In this document: positions 44,542 through 54,717 of the stretch, piece by piece | Layout of the letters: the number at the start of each line of letters is the position of its first letter | Position numbering within the stretch: position 1 is the first letter of the stretch | Source: CAVXSP01 sp963764505 | GTDB lineage: Bacteria > Acidobacteriota > Vicinamibacteria > Vicinamibacterales > SCN-69-37 | Assembly: GCA_963764505.1 (NCBI GenBank) | Contig: CAVXSP010000001.1 | Location: 1,116,001 to 1,180,000 of the forward strand | DNA: 64,000 bases | Reading direction: 5' to 3' | Notes under the pieces: generated by a model | Told to the model about the DNA's origin: nothing | The model's input: only the letters and a program-made list of their open reading frames with translations | Databases searched by the model: none | Made by a program: the position numbers and the translations under genes

Positions 44542-45924
44542 CTAATGCGCGCTCTCGCCCGTGAGCGCCTTGACGACGTCGCCGATGACCTGTTTGGCGT
44601 CGCCGAACAGCATCAGCGTGTTGTTCGCGTAGTAGAGCTCGTTCTCGATGCCGGCGAATCCCGGGTTCATGCTGCGTTTGATCGCGAGCACCGTCTGCGC
44701 CTTGTCGGCGTCGATGATCGGCATGCCGTAGATCGGGCTGTCCTTGTCGGTGCGCGCCGCCGGGTTCACGACATCGTTGGCCCCGATCACCAGGGCGATG
44801 CCGATCTGCGGCATCTCCGGGTTGATGTCGTCCATCTCGATCAGCCGATCGTATGGAATGTCGGCCTCGGCGAGCAGCACGTTCATGTGCCCCGGCATCC
44901 GGCCGGCGACGGGATGGACGGCGAACTTCACGTCGACGCCGCGCTTCATGAGCTGATCGAACAGGTCGCGCACGCGATGCTGGGCCTGCGCGACCGCCAT
45001 GCCGTAGCCCGGAATGATGACGACGCTGTCGGCGTTGGCGAGGAGCTCGGCGGCGTCGGTCGCCGTGGCGCTCTTGACGGTGCGCGGCTCCACCGCATGG
45101 GCGCCCGTCTTCACCGCGCCGAACGCGCCGAACAGCACGTTGGTCACCGACCGGTTCATCGCGCGGCACATGATGATCGACAGGATGAACCCCGAGGCGC
45201 CGTCGAGCGCGCCGGCGGTGATGAGGAGCTTGTTCTCCAGCACGAACCCCATCGCGACCGCCGACAGGCCGGTGTAGGAATTGAGGAACGAGATCACGGT
45301 CGGCATGTCCGCGCCGCCGATCGGCAGGAGCAGCAGCACGCCGAAGATCAGCGCCAGGCCCACGAGGGCCGGGAGCGCCCAGGCGAGCGTGGGATCCCAG
45401 ATGAGCGCGCCGCCGAGCGCCACCGCCACCACGGCGAGCACGAAGCTGACGATGTTCTGGCCCTTGTAGGTGAACGGCCGCGTCGAGATCCATTCCGCCA
45501 GCTTGCCCGCCGCCATCAGGCCGCCCGTGCACGTCAGGCAGCCGAGGATGACCTCGCAGGCGATCACCGTCATGCGGAAGCGGTTCAGCTCGCCGCTCTG
45601 GAGCCACAGGTAGTACTTCGCGGAGCCGACGAGCGCCGTGGCCATGCCCCCGAACGACTGCGAGAGTGCCGTCCGCTCCGGCACGGCGGTGAGCGGGACG
45701 CGCGAGAGCGGATAGCCGACGAGGAATCCGACGGCGGCGGCCAGTCCGATCCAGCGGTAGGTCACGATCTCGGGCGCGAGCAGGGTGCCGATGACCGCGA
45801 TGAGCATCCCCGTGACGGCCACCGGCACGGACCGGCGGGCCGTATCCGGCTGGCTCATCCACCGGAGCGCGAGAATGAACAGCGGCGCCGCGACGAGATA
45901 GCAGATGTCGGTCCCGATCGGCAT
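44542..45924 (-). CDS. pntB: NAD(P) transhydrogenase subunit beta
   Basis: 460 residues, full length. Nine or so membrane helices form the proton channel (domain II), then the NADP-binding domain III with VVIIPGYGMAVAQAQ, VHPVAGRMPGHMNVLLAEA, IGANDVVNPAAR and GDAKQVIGDVV. Couples hydride transfer between NADH and NADP+ to proton flow across the inner membrane. The ATG at 45924 immediately follows the stop of the small subunit gene. Confidence 0.95.
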   Translation of the reverse strand: MPIGTDICYLVAAPLFILALRWMSQPDTARRSVPVAVTGMLIAVIGTLLAPEIVTYRWIGLAAAVGFLVGYPLSRVPLTAVPERTALSQSFGGMATALVGSAKYYLWLQSGELNRFRMTVIACEVILGCLTCTGGLMAAGKLAEWISTRPFTYKGQNIVSFVLAVVAVALGGALIWDPTLAWALPALVGLALIFGVLLLLPIGGADMPTVISFLNSYTGLSAVAMGFVLENKLLITAGALDGASGFILSIIMCRAMNRSVTNVLFGAFGAVKTGAHAVEPRTVKSATATDAAELLANADSVVIIPGYGMAVAQAQHRVRDLFDQLMKRGVDVKFAVHPVAGRMPGHMNVLLAEADIPYDRLIEMDDINPEMPQIGIALVIGANDVVNPAARTDKDSPIYGMPIIDADKAQTVLAIKRSMNPGFAGIENELYYANNTLMLFGDAKQVIGDVVKALTGESAH

Positions 45925-46221
45925 CTATCGCTTCACCTCGCGCCGCTTGAACATCGCCAGCATGCGGGCGGTGATCAGGTACCCGCTGACCAGGTTCGTG
46001 GTCGCCGCGAAGACGGCGAGCGCGCCCAGCCAGGTGCTGAGCGTGTCGTGCGCCTCGCCGGCCAGCACGATCGCGCCGACGACGGCGATCGAGGAGATGG
46101 CGTTGGTGAGGGACATCAGCGGCGTGTGGAGCAGCCGCGACACGCGCCTGATGATGTCCAGGCCGAGGAAGGCCGAGAGGACGAAGATGAACAGGAGCGC
46201 GAGGAGCAGGTCGATGCGCAT
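45925..46221 (-). CDS. pntAB: NAD(P) transhydrogenase membrane subunit alpha-2
   Basis: 98 residues: three to four membrane helices (LLLALLFIFVLSAFLGLDIIRRV, HTPLMSLTNAISSIAVVGAI) typical of the small membrane subunit of split transhydrogenases. Starts at ATG 46221. The NAD-binding subunit PntAA normally precedes it, but the upstream gene is divergent and unrelated, so PntAA must be encoded elsewhere or be missing. A TAGAGT hexamer lies 10 nt before the start. Confidence 0.85.
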   Translation of the reverse strand: MRIDLLLALLFIFVLSAFLGLDIIRRVSRLLHTPLMSLTNAISSIAVVGAIVLAGEAHDTLSTWLGALAVFAATTNLVSGYLITARMLAMFKRREVKR

Positions 46222-46309
46222 GGCCGAAGTCACTCTATAACAGGCCACGGCCGCGGGGCACGGGCGCGCCCCCGCCGCGGCGGGCGGCGCCCGCGCCGGG
46301 GCGGCCTCG

Positions 46310-46315
46310 TATAAT
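46310..46315 (+). promoter_or_regulatory. Consensus -10 TATAAT of the DUF3311 gene
   Basis: Perfect TATAAT ending 9 nt before ATG 46325, in a GC-rich setting, with no ribosome site between. Would give a leaderless or one-to-three-base leader. Confidence 0.45.
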
Positions 46316-46324
46316 GGCGTCCGC

Positions 46325-46525
46325 ATGCCTGCGGGCCGTGCTCGTCCTGCCGCCGTGTTCGTCTACCTCCTGTTCCTGGTCATCGTCCTCGTGACGCTCT
46401 GGGTGCCGCTCTACAACCGCGTCGAGCCCGCGTGGCACGGCGTGCCGTTCTTCTACTGGTTCCAGCTCGCCTGGATCGTCGTCACCGCGTTCGCGACCGT
46501 GCTCGCGTACCGGCTGAGGGTCTGA
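46325..46525 (+). CDS. DUF3311 small membrane protein
   Basis: 66 residues with two membrane helices (VFVYLLFLVIVLVTLWVPLYN and FFYWFQLAWIVVTAFATVLAY). DUF3311 proteins are the small partner encoded just before monocarboxylate symporters of the MctP type, as here. Its stop lies 5 nt before the symporter start. Confidence 0.8.
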   Translation: MPAGRARPAAVFVYLLFLVIVLVTLWVPLYNRVEPAWHGVPFFYWFQLAWIVVTAFATVLAYRLRV

Positions 46526-46530
46526 AGAGC

Positions 46531-48102
46531 TTGCGCTCGCTGCACTGGGTGGCCGCGGCGGTCTTCGTCGCGCTGTTCCTGCTCGTCACCGTGATCGGGT
46601 TCGTCGCGGCGCGCTGGCGCCGCGCCGATCTGAACCGGCTGGACGAATGGGGCCTCGCGGGCCGCCGGTTCGGCACGATCGTCACCTGGTTCCTCCTGGG
46701 AGGCGACCTCTACACCGCGTACACGTTCGTCGCGGTCCCCGCGCTCGTCTTCGGCGCGGGCGCCATCGGGTTCTTCGCCGTTCCGTACACGCTGCTGATC
46801 TATCCGTTCGTGTTCGCGGTGTTCCCGCGCCTCTGGTCGGTCTCCCACAAGCACGGCTACATCACGGCCTCGGACTTCATCGCCGGCCGGTTCGGCAGCC
46901 GTTCGCTCGCCCTCGCCGTCGCGATCACGGGCATTCTCGCGACGATGCCGTACATCGCGCTGCAGCTGGTCGGCATCGAGGTCGTGCTGGCCGCGATGGG
47001 GTTCACGACCACGGGCCTGATGGGCGATCTGCCGCTCATCATCGCGTTCGTCATCCTCGCCGCATACACCTACAACAGCGGGCTGCGTGCGCCGGCGCTC
47101 ATCGCGCTCGTCAAGGATCTGCTGATCTACGTCACCGTGATCGCGGCGGTCGTCGTGATCCCCTGGCACCTCGGCGGGTACGCCGAGATCGTCCGCCGGA
47201 TTCCGCCGGACAAGCTGCTGCTGACTCCGCCGGCGCCCGGCACCCTCGGGCAGTACTCCGCCTACGCGACGCTGGCGCTGGGCTCGGCGCTGGCGCTCTT
47301 CCTCTACCCGCACGCGATCACCGGCCTGCTGAGCGCCGGAAGCCGCCAGGTGATCAAGCGGAACGCCGCGCTCCTGCCGGCCTACTCGATCGCCCTCGCG
47401 CTGCTCGCGTCGCTCGGGTACATGGCGTACGTGGCCGGCGTCCAGTCGAAGCCCGAGTACGCGGCGGGCTTCCTCCGCTACGGCCCCAACTACGCGGTGC
47501 CGGCGCTCTACCTGGACCAGTTTCCGGACTGGTTCGTCGGCGTGGCGTTCGCGGCCATCGCGATCGGCGCGCTCGTCCCCGCCGCGATCATGTCGATCGC
47601 CGCGGCCAACCTCTTCACCCGCAACATCTACCGCGATCTGTTCCACCGTTCGCTGGCCGGCGCCGCAGAGGCGACGGCCGCCAAACGCGTGTCGCTCGTC
47701 ATCAAGGTCGGAGCGCTCGCGTTCATCCTCTTCGTGCCGACCGAGTACGCGATTCAGCTCCAGCTGCTCGGCGGCGTCTGGATCATCCAGACGCTGCCGG
47801 GCGTCGTCCTCGGCCTGTTCACGCGCTGGTTCCATGGCCGGGCGCTGACGCTCGGCTGGCTGGCCGGAATGGTCGCCGGGACGGCCATGGTGGCGTCGCT
47901 GCACTTCGCCGGGTCGATCTATCCGCTGCGCCTCGGGTCGCTGACCGTGCCCGGCTACGCGGCGCTCTATTCGCTCGTCGTGAACCTGATAGCGGCGGCC
48001 GTCGTGACGCTGATCATGAATGCGATCGGCGTCGTCCGCCCACCGGACCAGACCGCCCCCGAGGACTACCACGGAGGGCCGGAGACCGACGGGGCGAGGT
48101 GA
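46531..48102 (+). CDS. Sodium:solute symporter, monocarboxylate permease MctP-like
   Basis: 523 residues, about thirteen helices. Marks: GRRFGTIVTWFLLGGDLYTAYTF, SHKHGYITASDFIAGRFGSR, FLYPHAITGLLSAGSR and IMSIAAANLFTRNIYRD. MctP transporters take up lactate, pyruvate or short monocarboxylates. The start is TTG 46531, close behind the DUF3311 gene; CTG 46522 is also in frame. The stop overlaps the ABC permease start (TGATG), so DUF3311, symporter and permease form one operon. Confidence 0.85.
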   Translation: MRSLHWVAAAVFVALFLLVTVIGFVAARWRRADLNRLDEWGLAGRRFGTIVTWFLLGGDLYTAYTFVAVPALVFGAGAIGFFAVPYTLLIYPFVFAVFPRLWSVSHKHGYITASDFIAGRFGSRSLALAVAITGILATMPYIALQLVGIEVVLAAMGFTTTGLMGDLPLIIAFVILAAYTYNSGLRAPALIALVKDLLIYVTVIAAVVVIPWHLGGYAEIVRRIPPDKLLLTPPAPGTLGQYSAYATLALGSALALFLYPHAITGLLSAGSRQVIKRNAALLPAYSIALALLASLGYMAYVAGVQSKPEYAAGFLRYGPNYAVPALYLDQFPDWFVGVAFAAIAIGALVPAAIMSIAAANLFTRNIYRDLFHRSLAGAAEATAAKRVSLVIKVGALAFILFVPTEYAIQLQLLGGVWIIQTLPGVVLGLFTRWFHGRALTLGWLAGMVAGTAMVASLHFAGSIYPLRLGSLTVPGYAALYSLVVNLIAAAVVTLIMNAIGVVRPPDQTAPEDYHGGPETDGAR

Positions 48103-50546
48103 TGTCCTCCCTCCTCTTCGACGTCCGGTACGCCCTGAGAAGCCTGTGGCGCAGCAAGGGCTTCGCGCTGGTCGCCGTGCTGTGCCTGGGCTTCGGCATC
48201 GGCGTCAACACGACGATCTTCAGCATTCTCGACGGCGTCCTGCTCAAGCCGTTCCCGTACGCACGGCCCGAGCAGCTCGCGTGCGTCGGGCTCATCGAGG
48301 AGCACTCCGACAACGACCCCGCGCTGTCCTATCTCGACCTCCGGGACTGGCGCGAGGGGACGACCGCGTTCTCCGGCCTGGGCGCGGTGCAGGGGCGCAG
48401 TCTGACCGTCGTCGACGGCGCCGGCGAGCCGGCGCGCTACATCGGCGCGGCGGTCTCCGCCGACATGTTCTCCGTGCTCGGGATCGCGCCCGCCGTCGGC
48501 CGCAACTTCAACGGCGGCGAGGACGCGCCGGCCGCCGGCGGCGCGGTAATCCTGAGTGACAGCCTCTGGCGCAGCCGGTACCACGGCGATCCCGCCGTCC
48601 TCGGGCGGACAGTCACGGTCAACGCGATGCCGCGGGTGGTTGTCGGCATCATGCCGGTGGGCTTCCAGTTCCCCACGAATCAGCAGCTCTGGATTCCGCT
48701 CGCGTCCGAAGCGGCCAAAGAGCCGCGCGACTATCGGAGCCTGCTCGTCTTCGCCCGGATGAAGCCGGACGTCACGCTCGCGCGGGCGCTCGAGCAGACC
48801 CGGCCGCTCGCCGCGAGGCTGGCGGCCCTGTATCCCGACGATCACAAGGGACTGGCGCCCGCCGTCGTGACGTTGCGGAAGATCTTCATCCCTCCCGACG
48901 TGACGCTGATCATCTGGATGATGATGTCCGGCGTCACGCTCGTGCTGTTCATCGCCTGCTCGAACGTCGCCAACCTGCTGCTGGCCCGGGCGACGGGGCG
49001 CCGGCGCGAGCTGTCCGTGCGCGCCGCGCTCGGCGCGGGGCGACGCCGCATCGTCCGCCAGCTGATCACCGAAAGCCTCGTCCTGTCGGTGTTGAGCGTG
49101 CCGCTCGGGATCGGACTCGCGGAAATCGGCACCAGGCTGATTGCAGCCGCGCTGCCGGTGGACAACGTGCCGTACTACATCCGGTGGGAGGTCGATTGGC
49201 GATCGCTGGCCTACACGCTCGCCGTTGCGGTCGCGACCGCCGTCCTGTTCGGACTGTTCCCTGCGCTGCACGCGACAGCCGGCAACCTCCACGAAACGCT
49301 GAAGGAGGGCACCCGCGGCAACAGCGGCACGCGATCGCGGCTCCGGAACACGCTGGTGGTCGTGCAGATCGCGCTGGCGCTCGTCGCGCTCGTCGGCGCG
49401 CTGCTGTTCGTGCGCTCGTTCCGGAACCTCGACGGCTACCGGCTCGGCTTCGACCCGAAGCCACTGCTGACCATGCGGATCTACCTGCCGGGCGACGTCT
49501 ACGAGGCGAAGGACGCAAAGGCGCGTCGCGTGCAGGACATCCTCGAGCGCATCGAGGCGGTGCCGGGCGTGCAGGCCGCGTTCGCCTCGAACCTGATCCC
49601 GATTGCCGGGGGCGGCAGCGGCGGGCGCGTCATCGTCGACGGCGAGCCGGTCGAGCCCGGCCGCGAGCCGTACATCGGGATCACGGGAGTGACGCCGCAC
49701 TTCTATCGGACGCTCGGCGTCGGACTGATTCGAGGACGCGGCTTCACCGACGCGGAAGGCGGGGCCGGTGTCCTCACGCCGGTCGCCATCGTGAACGCGA
49801 CGATGGCGACCCGGCTCTGGCCGCATGGCGATGCGCTGGGCGGGCGCTTCCGGATGGTCGAAACCCCCGTCATGCGCATCCTCGACGAGGCGCCGGCCTG
49901 GTTCACGGTGATCGGCATCGCGCCCGACATCAAGCAGGACGCGATCAATCCCGGCGAAGCCGAGTCGTTTCCAGCGGCGTACGTCCCCTACGGCTACCAG
50001 CAGACGCTGAGCACCGGGATCACGATCCGGACGTCCGGGAATCCGGCTGCGCTGACCGCCGCCGTGCGCGCCGCCATCCGCGCGTCCGATCCGAATCTCC
50101 CGATCGCGCTGATTCGCACCATGGAAGAGGTGCGGCGGTTGAGCTTCTGGGAATTCGCCCTGTTCGGCTGGATCTTCGGCACGATCGGCATCGTCGGGCT
50201 GATCCTGGCGTCGATCGGCGTCTACGGCGTCATGTCGTATTCCGTCTCCCAGCGGACGCAGGAGATCGGCGTCCGGATGGCGCTCGGCGCCGGCCGGCGC
50301 GACGTGCTCGGGCTGGTCGTGCGGAACGGGCTGACGCTCGCCGGGATCGGGGTCGGCGCCGGTCTGATCCTGGGGCCGATCGCGACCAGCTTCGGCCGCA
50401 CGCAGTTCTACGGCATCTCGCCGTTCGATCCGGTCAGCTTCGGGCTCGTCTCGGTCGTGCTCCTCGCCGTGGCATTCCTCGCGAGCTACGTTCCGGCCCG
50501 GCGGGCGATCCGCGTCGATCCCGTGACCGCCCTTCGCGGCGAGTGA
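48102..50546 (+). CDS. ADOP-type ABC transporter permease (MacB/FtsX, acidobacterial duplicated orphan permease)
   Basis: 814 residues: an N-terminal anchor and MacB-like periplasmic core (VRYALRSLWRSKGFALVAVL; then TTIFSILDGVLLKPFPY), a first FtsX block (CSNVANLLLARATGRRRELSVRAALGAGRRRI), a second periplasmic core and a second FtsX block (SQRTQEIGVRMALGAGRRDVLGL) ending in PARRAIRVDPVTALRGE. This duplicated form without a partner ATPase gene is typical of Acidobacteriota. It may power extrusion of peptides or lipids with an ATPase encoded elsewhere. Coupled to the symporter by TGATG, an unusual neighbour. Confidence 0.88.
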   Translation: MSSLLFDVRYALRSLWRSKGFALVAVLCLGFGIGVNTTIFSILDGVLLKPFPYARPEQLACVGLIEEHSDNDPALSYLDLRDWREGTTAFSGLGAVQGRSLTVVDGAGEPARYIGAAVSADMFSVLGIAPAVGRNFNGGEDAPAAGGAVILSDSLWRSRYHGDPAVLGRTVTVNAMPRVVVGIMPVGFQFPTNQQLWIPLASEAAKEPRDYRSLLVFARMKPDVTLARALEQTRPLAARLAALYPDDHKGLAPAVVTLRKIFIPPDVTLIIWMMMSGVTLVLFIACSNVANLLLARATGRRRELSVRAALGAGRRRIVRQLITESLVLSVLSVPLGIGLAEIGTRLIAAALPVDNVPYYIRWEVDWRSLAYTLAVAVATAVLFGLFPALHATAGNLHETLKEGTRGNSGTRSRLRNTLVVVQIALALVALVGALLFVRSFRNLDGYRLGFDPKPLLTMRIYLPGDVYEAKDAKARRVQDILERIEAVPGVQAAFASNLIPIAGGGSGGRVIVDGEPVEPGREPYIGITGVTPHFYRTLGVGLIRGRGFTDAEGGAGVLTPVAIVNATMATRLWPHGDALGGRFRMVETPVMRILDEAPAWFTVIGIAPDIKQDAINPGEAESFPAAYVPYGYQQTLSTGITIRTSGNPAALTAAVRAAIRASDPNLPIALIRTMEEVRRLSFWEFALFGWIFGTIGIVGLILASIGVYGVMSYSVSQRTQEIGVRMALGAGRRDVLGLVVRNGLTLAGIGVGAGLILGPIATSFGRTQFYGISPFDPVSFGLVSVVLLAVAFLASYVPARRAIRVDPVTALRGE

Positions 50547-50561
50547 GGCCGGGCGATCCAT

Positions 50562-50567
50562 TAGACT
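50562..50567 (+). promoter_or_regulatory. Putative -10 element TAGACT of the DPP-IV gene
   Basis: TAGACT lies exactly 6 nt before ATG 50574, in the 27-nt gap after the ABC permease. No ribosome site fits; leaderless pattern. Confidence 0.4.
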
Positions 50568-50573
50568 GGCCGC

Positions 50574-52850
50574 ATGAAGGCGGCTCTGGTCCAGGTCCTG
50601 ATCGGCCTGTTCGTCGTCAGCGGACTCGGCGCCCAGAGTCGGCTGCCCAGCCTGCCCGGGTACGACGACTACGAACGGATGGCGCCGCTCATCGCGGGCT
50701 CGTGGACTTCCGGGGGGATCGCTCCGCGCTGGAGTCCGGACAGCCGCTCGTTCACCTACGGCCTGCGCGGCAAGACGTACCGGTTCGACATCGCGTCGAT
50801 GTCATCTGGCGAGACGACGCCGGGCGCGTCGGGGCCGTCGGGCAGCCGGAGCGGCGTCGACCGCGGACGGCTCGCCGCTGCCGGGAGCGGCCGTCAGGGG
50901 TTCCCGCCCCCGCCGCAGGGCGGTCGCGGCGGCGCCGTCGAGCAGGCGCAGGAGGAGATGCCCCGCGAGCCGATGCGGGGCTGTCCCGTCGTGCCGATCG
51001 CCCGCGGGCGGCAGGCCTTCTGCCAGTTGTCGCCCGACGGCACGCACAAGGCGTTCTTCCGCGATCGCAATCTCTGGATTGCCCGCGCGGACGGCACGGA
51101 GGAAGTCGCCATCACGCGTGACGGCAGCGAGACCTCCCGAATCAAGTACGGCGTCGCGAGCTGGGTCTACGGCGAAGAGCTGTCGCAGCGGACCGCGATG
51201 TGGTGGTCGCCCGACAGCGGGAAGCTCGCGTTCTACCGCTTCGACGAGACGCACGTGAAGGACTATTACGTCGCGATGAACCAGACGCGCGTGCAGGACG
51301 TCCTCGACGTCGAAGCGTTCCCGGTCGCGGGCGCCGACAATCCGGTCGCGGACGTGTTCGTCTACGACGTCCCGACCGGGCGGACGACCAGACTCGACGT
51401 TCGGGACGGCAGGCCCTTCGACGACGCGGTGGTCGGCCACTACGTGTACAACGTCCAGTGGCGCCGCGACGGCTCGGAACTGCTCCTCGACCGGGCCGAC
51501 CGGCGTCAGCAGAAGGTCGAGTTCGCCGGCTGCTCGCCCGGGACGGGGACCTGCCGGCCCATCGTGCGGGAATCGTGGCCGACCGGCTGGATCGACACGG
51601 ACGGCGCGCCGAGCCCGATCTGGCTCGAGGATCGTTCCCGGTTCATCTGGGAGTCGGCCCGCACGGGCTGGTCCAACTACTACCTGTACGACGTCGACGG
51701 CACGCTCGTCACCCGCCTCACGCGCAACGCGTTCGACGCCGCGGGCGTTCTCAAGATCGACGAGGCGGCCGGCGTCATGTTCTACGCCGCCCGGGACGGC
51801 GACAACTTCATGAAGACGCAGATCCACCGCGTCGGACTCGACGGCCGCGGCGACGTTCGGCTGACGGATCCCGGCTTCAGCCACAGCATCGGCGCGTGCG
51901 TGACGGCCATGTCTTCGGCGCTCGCGGGCGGCACGTGCGGCATCTCGCCGGACAACCGGTATCTCGTCGATGTCTATCAACGGCACGACCAACCGCCGGC
52001 CACGCAACTGCTCGATGCGGCCAGCGGGCGCGTGCTGGTGTCGATCGCGGATGGCGACACGACGAAGATGGAAGCGCTCGGGTTCAGGAAGACGGAGGAG
52101 TACTCCTACGCCGCGGCGGACGGCTCGACGACGCTCTACGGGCAGATCAGCGTTCCCGCTCACTTCGATCCGTCGAAGACCTATCCGGTGCTCGTTCCGG
52201 TCTATGGCGGCCCTGCGGCGTTCGGAAACCTGCCGGTCGAGACCTTCGTGCCGCCCAACCCGCTCGCCGAGTATGGCTTCGTGGTCGTCAAGGCGATGTA
52301 CCGGGGCGTGCCTGGGACGGGCAAGCGCGGCGCCGATGCGCTGTACACGAAGCTCGGCCGGACGGAGATCGACGACATCGCGGCCGGCGTGAAGGCGCTC
52401 TGGAGTCGTCCGTACATCGACAGGACGCGTGTCGGGATCTACGGCACCTCGTACGGCGGCTATGCGGCGGCGATGGAGCTCCTGAGGTATCCGGACGTGT
52501 TCAGTGCCGCCTCGTCGTCGTCGCCGGTGAGCGACTGGCGCAACTACGACACGATCTACACGGAGCGCTACATGGGCCTGCCGCAGGACAATCAGGCTGC
52601 CTACGACGCGGGCAGTCTGATGACGTACGCGAAGGACCTTCGCGGCCGGCTCCTCCTGTATTTCGGCACGGCCGACAACAACGTGCACCCGAGCAATTCG
52701 CTCCAGTTCATCGCGGCGCTGCAGGAGGCTGGCAAGAGCTTCGATGTGCAGGTCGGACCGGACCTGCCGCACAGCGGCGTCAACACCCAGCGGATGATGG
52801 AGTTCTTCATCGAAAATTTCCGGGGGGCTTCGGCCCCGCGGATCCCCTGA
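50574..52850 (+). CDS. Dipeptidyl peptidase IV-like serine peptidase (S9B)
   Basis: 758 residues: signal peptide (VLIGLFVVSGLGAQS), an eight-bladed DPPIV_N propeller and a C-terminal alpha/beta hydrolase. The triad is Ser626 in GTSYGGY, Asp701 in FGTADNNVHP and His733 in DLPHSG. It removes X-Pro dipeptides from peptides outside the cytoplasm. An insertion rich in Pro, Gly and Glu (about residues 85-140) splits the first blade and is unusual. The last codons (FRGASAPRIP) come from a GC-rich repeat with a GGGGC-TTCG-GCCCC hairpin at 52824-52837, so the C-terminus may be altered. ATG supported by TAGACT at N6. Confidence 0.88.
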   Translation: MKAALVQVLIGLFVVSGLGAQSRLPSLPGYDDYERMAPLIAGSWTSGGIAPRWSPDSRSFTYGLRGKTYRFDIASMSSGETTPGASGPSGSRSGVDRGRLAAAGSGRQGFPPPPQGGRGGAVEQAQEEMPREPMRGCPVVPIARGRQAFCQLSPDGTHKAFFRDRNLWIARADGTEEVAITRDGSETSRIKYGVASWVYGEELSQRTAMWWSPDSGKLAFYRFDETHVKDYYVAMNQTRVQDVLDVEAFPVAGADNPVADVFVYDVPTGRTTRLDVRDGRPFDDAVVGHYVYNVQWRRDGSELLLDRADRRQQKVEFAGCSPGTGTCRPIVRESWPTGWIDTDGAPSPIWLEDRSRFIWESARTGWSNYYLYDVDGTLVTRLTRNAFDAAGVLKIDEAAGVMFYAARDGDNFMKTQIHRVGLDGRGDVRLTDPGFSHSIGACVTAMSSALAGGTCGISPDNRYLVDVYQRHDQPPATQLLDAASGRVLVSIADGDTTKMEALGFRKTEEYSYAAADGSTTLYGQISVPAHFDPSKTYPVLVPVYGGPAAFGNLPVETFVPPNPLAEYGFVVVKAMYRGVPGTGKRGADALYTKLGRTEIDDIAAGVKALWSRPYIDRTRVGIYGTSYGGYAAAMELLRYPDVFSAASSSSPVSDWRNYDTIYTERYMGLPQDNQAAYDAGSLMTYAKDLRGRLLLYFGTADNNVHPSNSLQFIAALQEAGKSFDVQVGPDLPHSGVNTQRMMEFFIENFRGASAPRIP
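52824..52837 (+). terminator. UUCG-capped hairpin at the 3' end of the DPP-IV gene
   Basis: GGGGC (52824-52828), loop TTCG, GCCCC (52833-52837), very stable in RNA. It lies inside the last codons and is followed by the GC repeat, not by a T run, so termination would be inefficient or protein-assisted. It may instead be part of a repetitive extragenic element. Confidence 0.35.
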
Positions 52851-52944
52851 CGCGCTCCTCGCGGGGACCCCATGATCCCCGCTCCGTTCGCGCGGGCTCG
52901 CTCGCGTCCGCTCGCTCGCGATCGTGGCCGTGTCGGTCGATGCT

Positions 52945-52950
52945 AAGATC
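52945..52950 (+). promoter_or_regulatory. Putative -10 element TAAGAT of ahcY
   Basis: TAAGAT about 22 nt upstream of ATG 52973, with AAGGAG in between (52961-52966). Unlike the leaderless genes here, ahcY has a short conventional leader. No SAH-riboswitch fold is visible in this stretch. Confidence 0.35.
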
Positions 52951-52972
52951 CACACTGACAAGGAGTGTGTGA

Positions 52973-54475
<1,503 letters not shown>

Positions 54476-54508
54476 CCGGTAGGCCGACGGGTAAGCCGCC
54501 GGGTACGC

Positions 54509-54540
54509 CAGGTACGCCAGGTACGCCGGGTACGAGGAAC
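54509..54540. repeat. Tandem array of GGTACGCCR, about four units
   Basis: GGTACGCCA, GGTACGCCA, GGTACGCCG then GGTACGAGG, about 35 nt after the ahcY stop and running into the terminator. Same unit and same GGTACGAGG ending as the array at 32022-32072. Degenerate pieces (GGTACG) occur again before the next terminator near 55923. Confidence 0.7.
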
Positions 54541-54566
54541 GGGCGGCACGTCGTGCCGCCCGTTTT
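54538..54566 (+). terminator. Strong intrinsic terminator after ahcY
   Basis: AACGGGCGGCACG (54538-54550) pairs perfectly with CGTGCCGCCCGTT (54552-54564), 13 bp, followed by TTGCTTTG. Clear Rho-independent terminator for ahcY. Confidence 0.8.
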
Positions 54567-54717
54567 GCTTTGCGCGCTGCAACGGCCACATCACGACAGG
54601 ATCGCCCGGACCAGAAATTACGGAGTGGTTACACAGGCGAGACGCCTCGGTTAGACGCGACTGCTATTCCTTACCGCTGCGACGAGACTCGACTCGTCGC
54701 CATGAGGAGGCAGCACC

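Noticed and set aside
46647..48101. In-frame upstream extension of the ADOP permease
   Set aside because: It overlaps the whole symporter gene in another frame and reads as arginine-rich shadow; the permease N-terminus starts at ATG 48102 overlapping the symporter stop.
52851..52972. Possible SAH riboswitch upstream of ahcY
   Set aside because: The leader is short and dominated by GCTCGCTCGCG repeats; the conserved core and pseudoknot expected of SAH riboswitches are not visible, and the gene has a -10 and SD close to the start.
54476..54540. Collagen-like coding sequence (repeated Gly-Thr-Pro or Val-Pro-Gly)
   Set aside because: All frames across a 9-bp repeat give short peptide repeats; the long frames containing it are shadows of ahcY and neighbouring genes.
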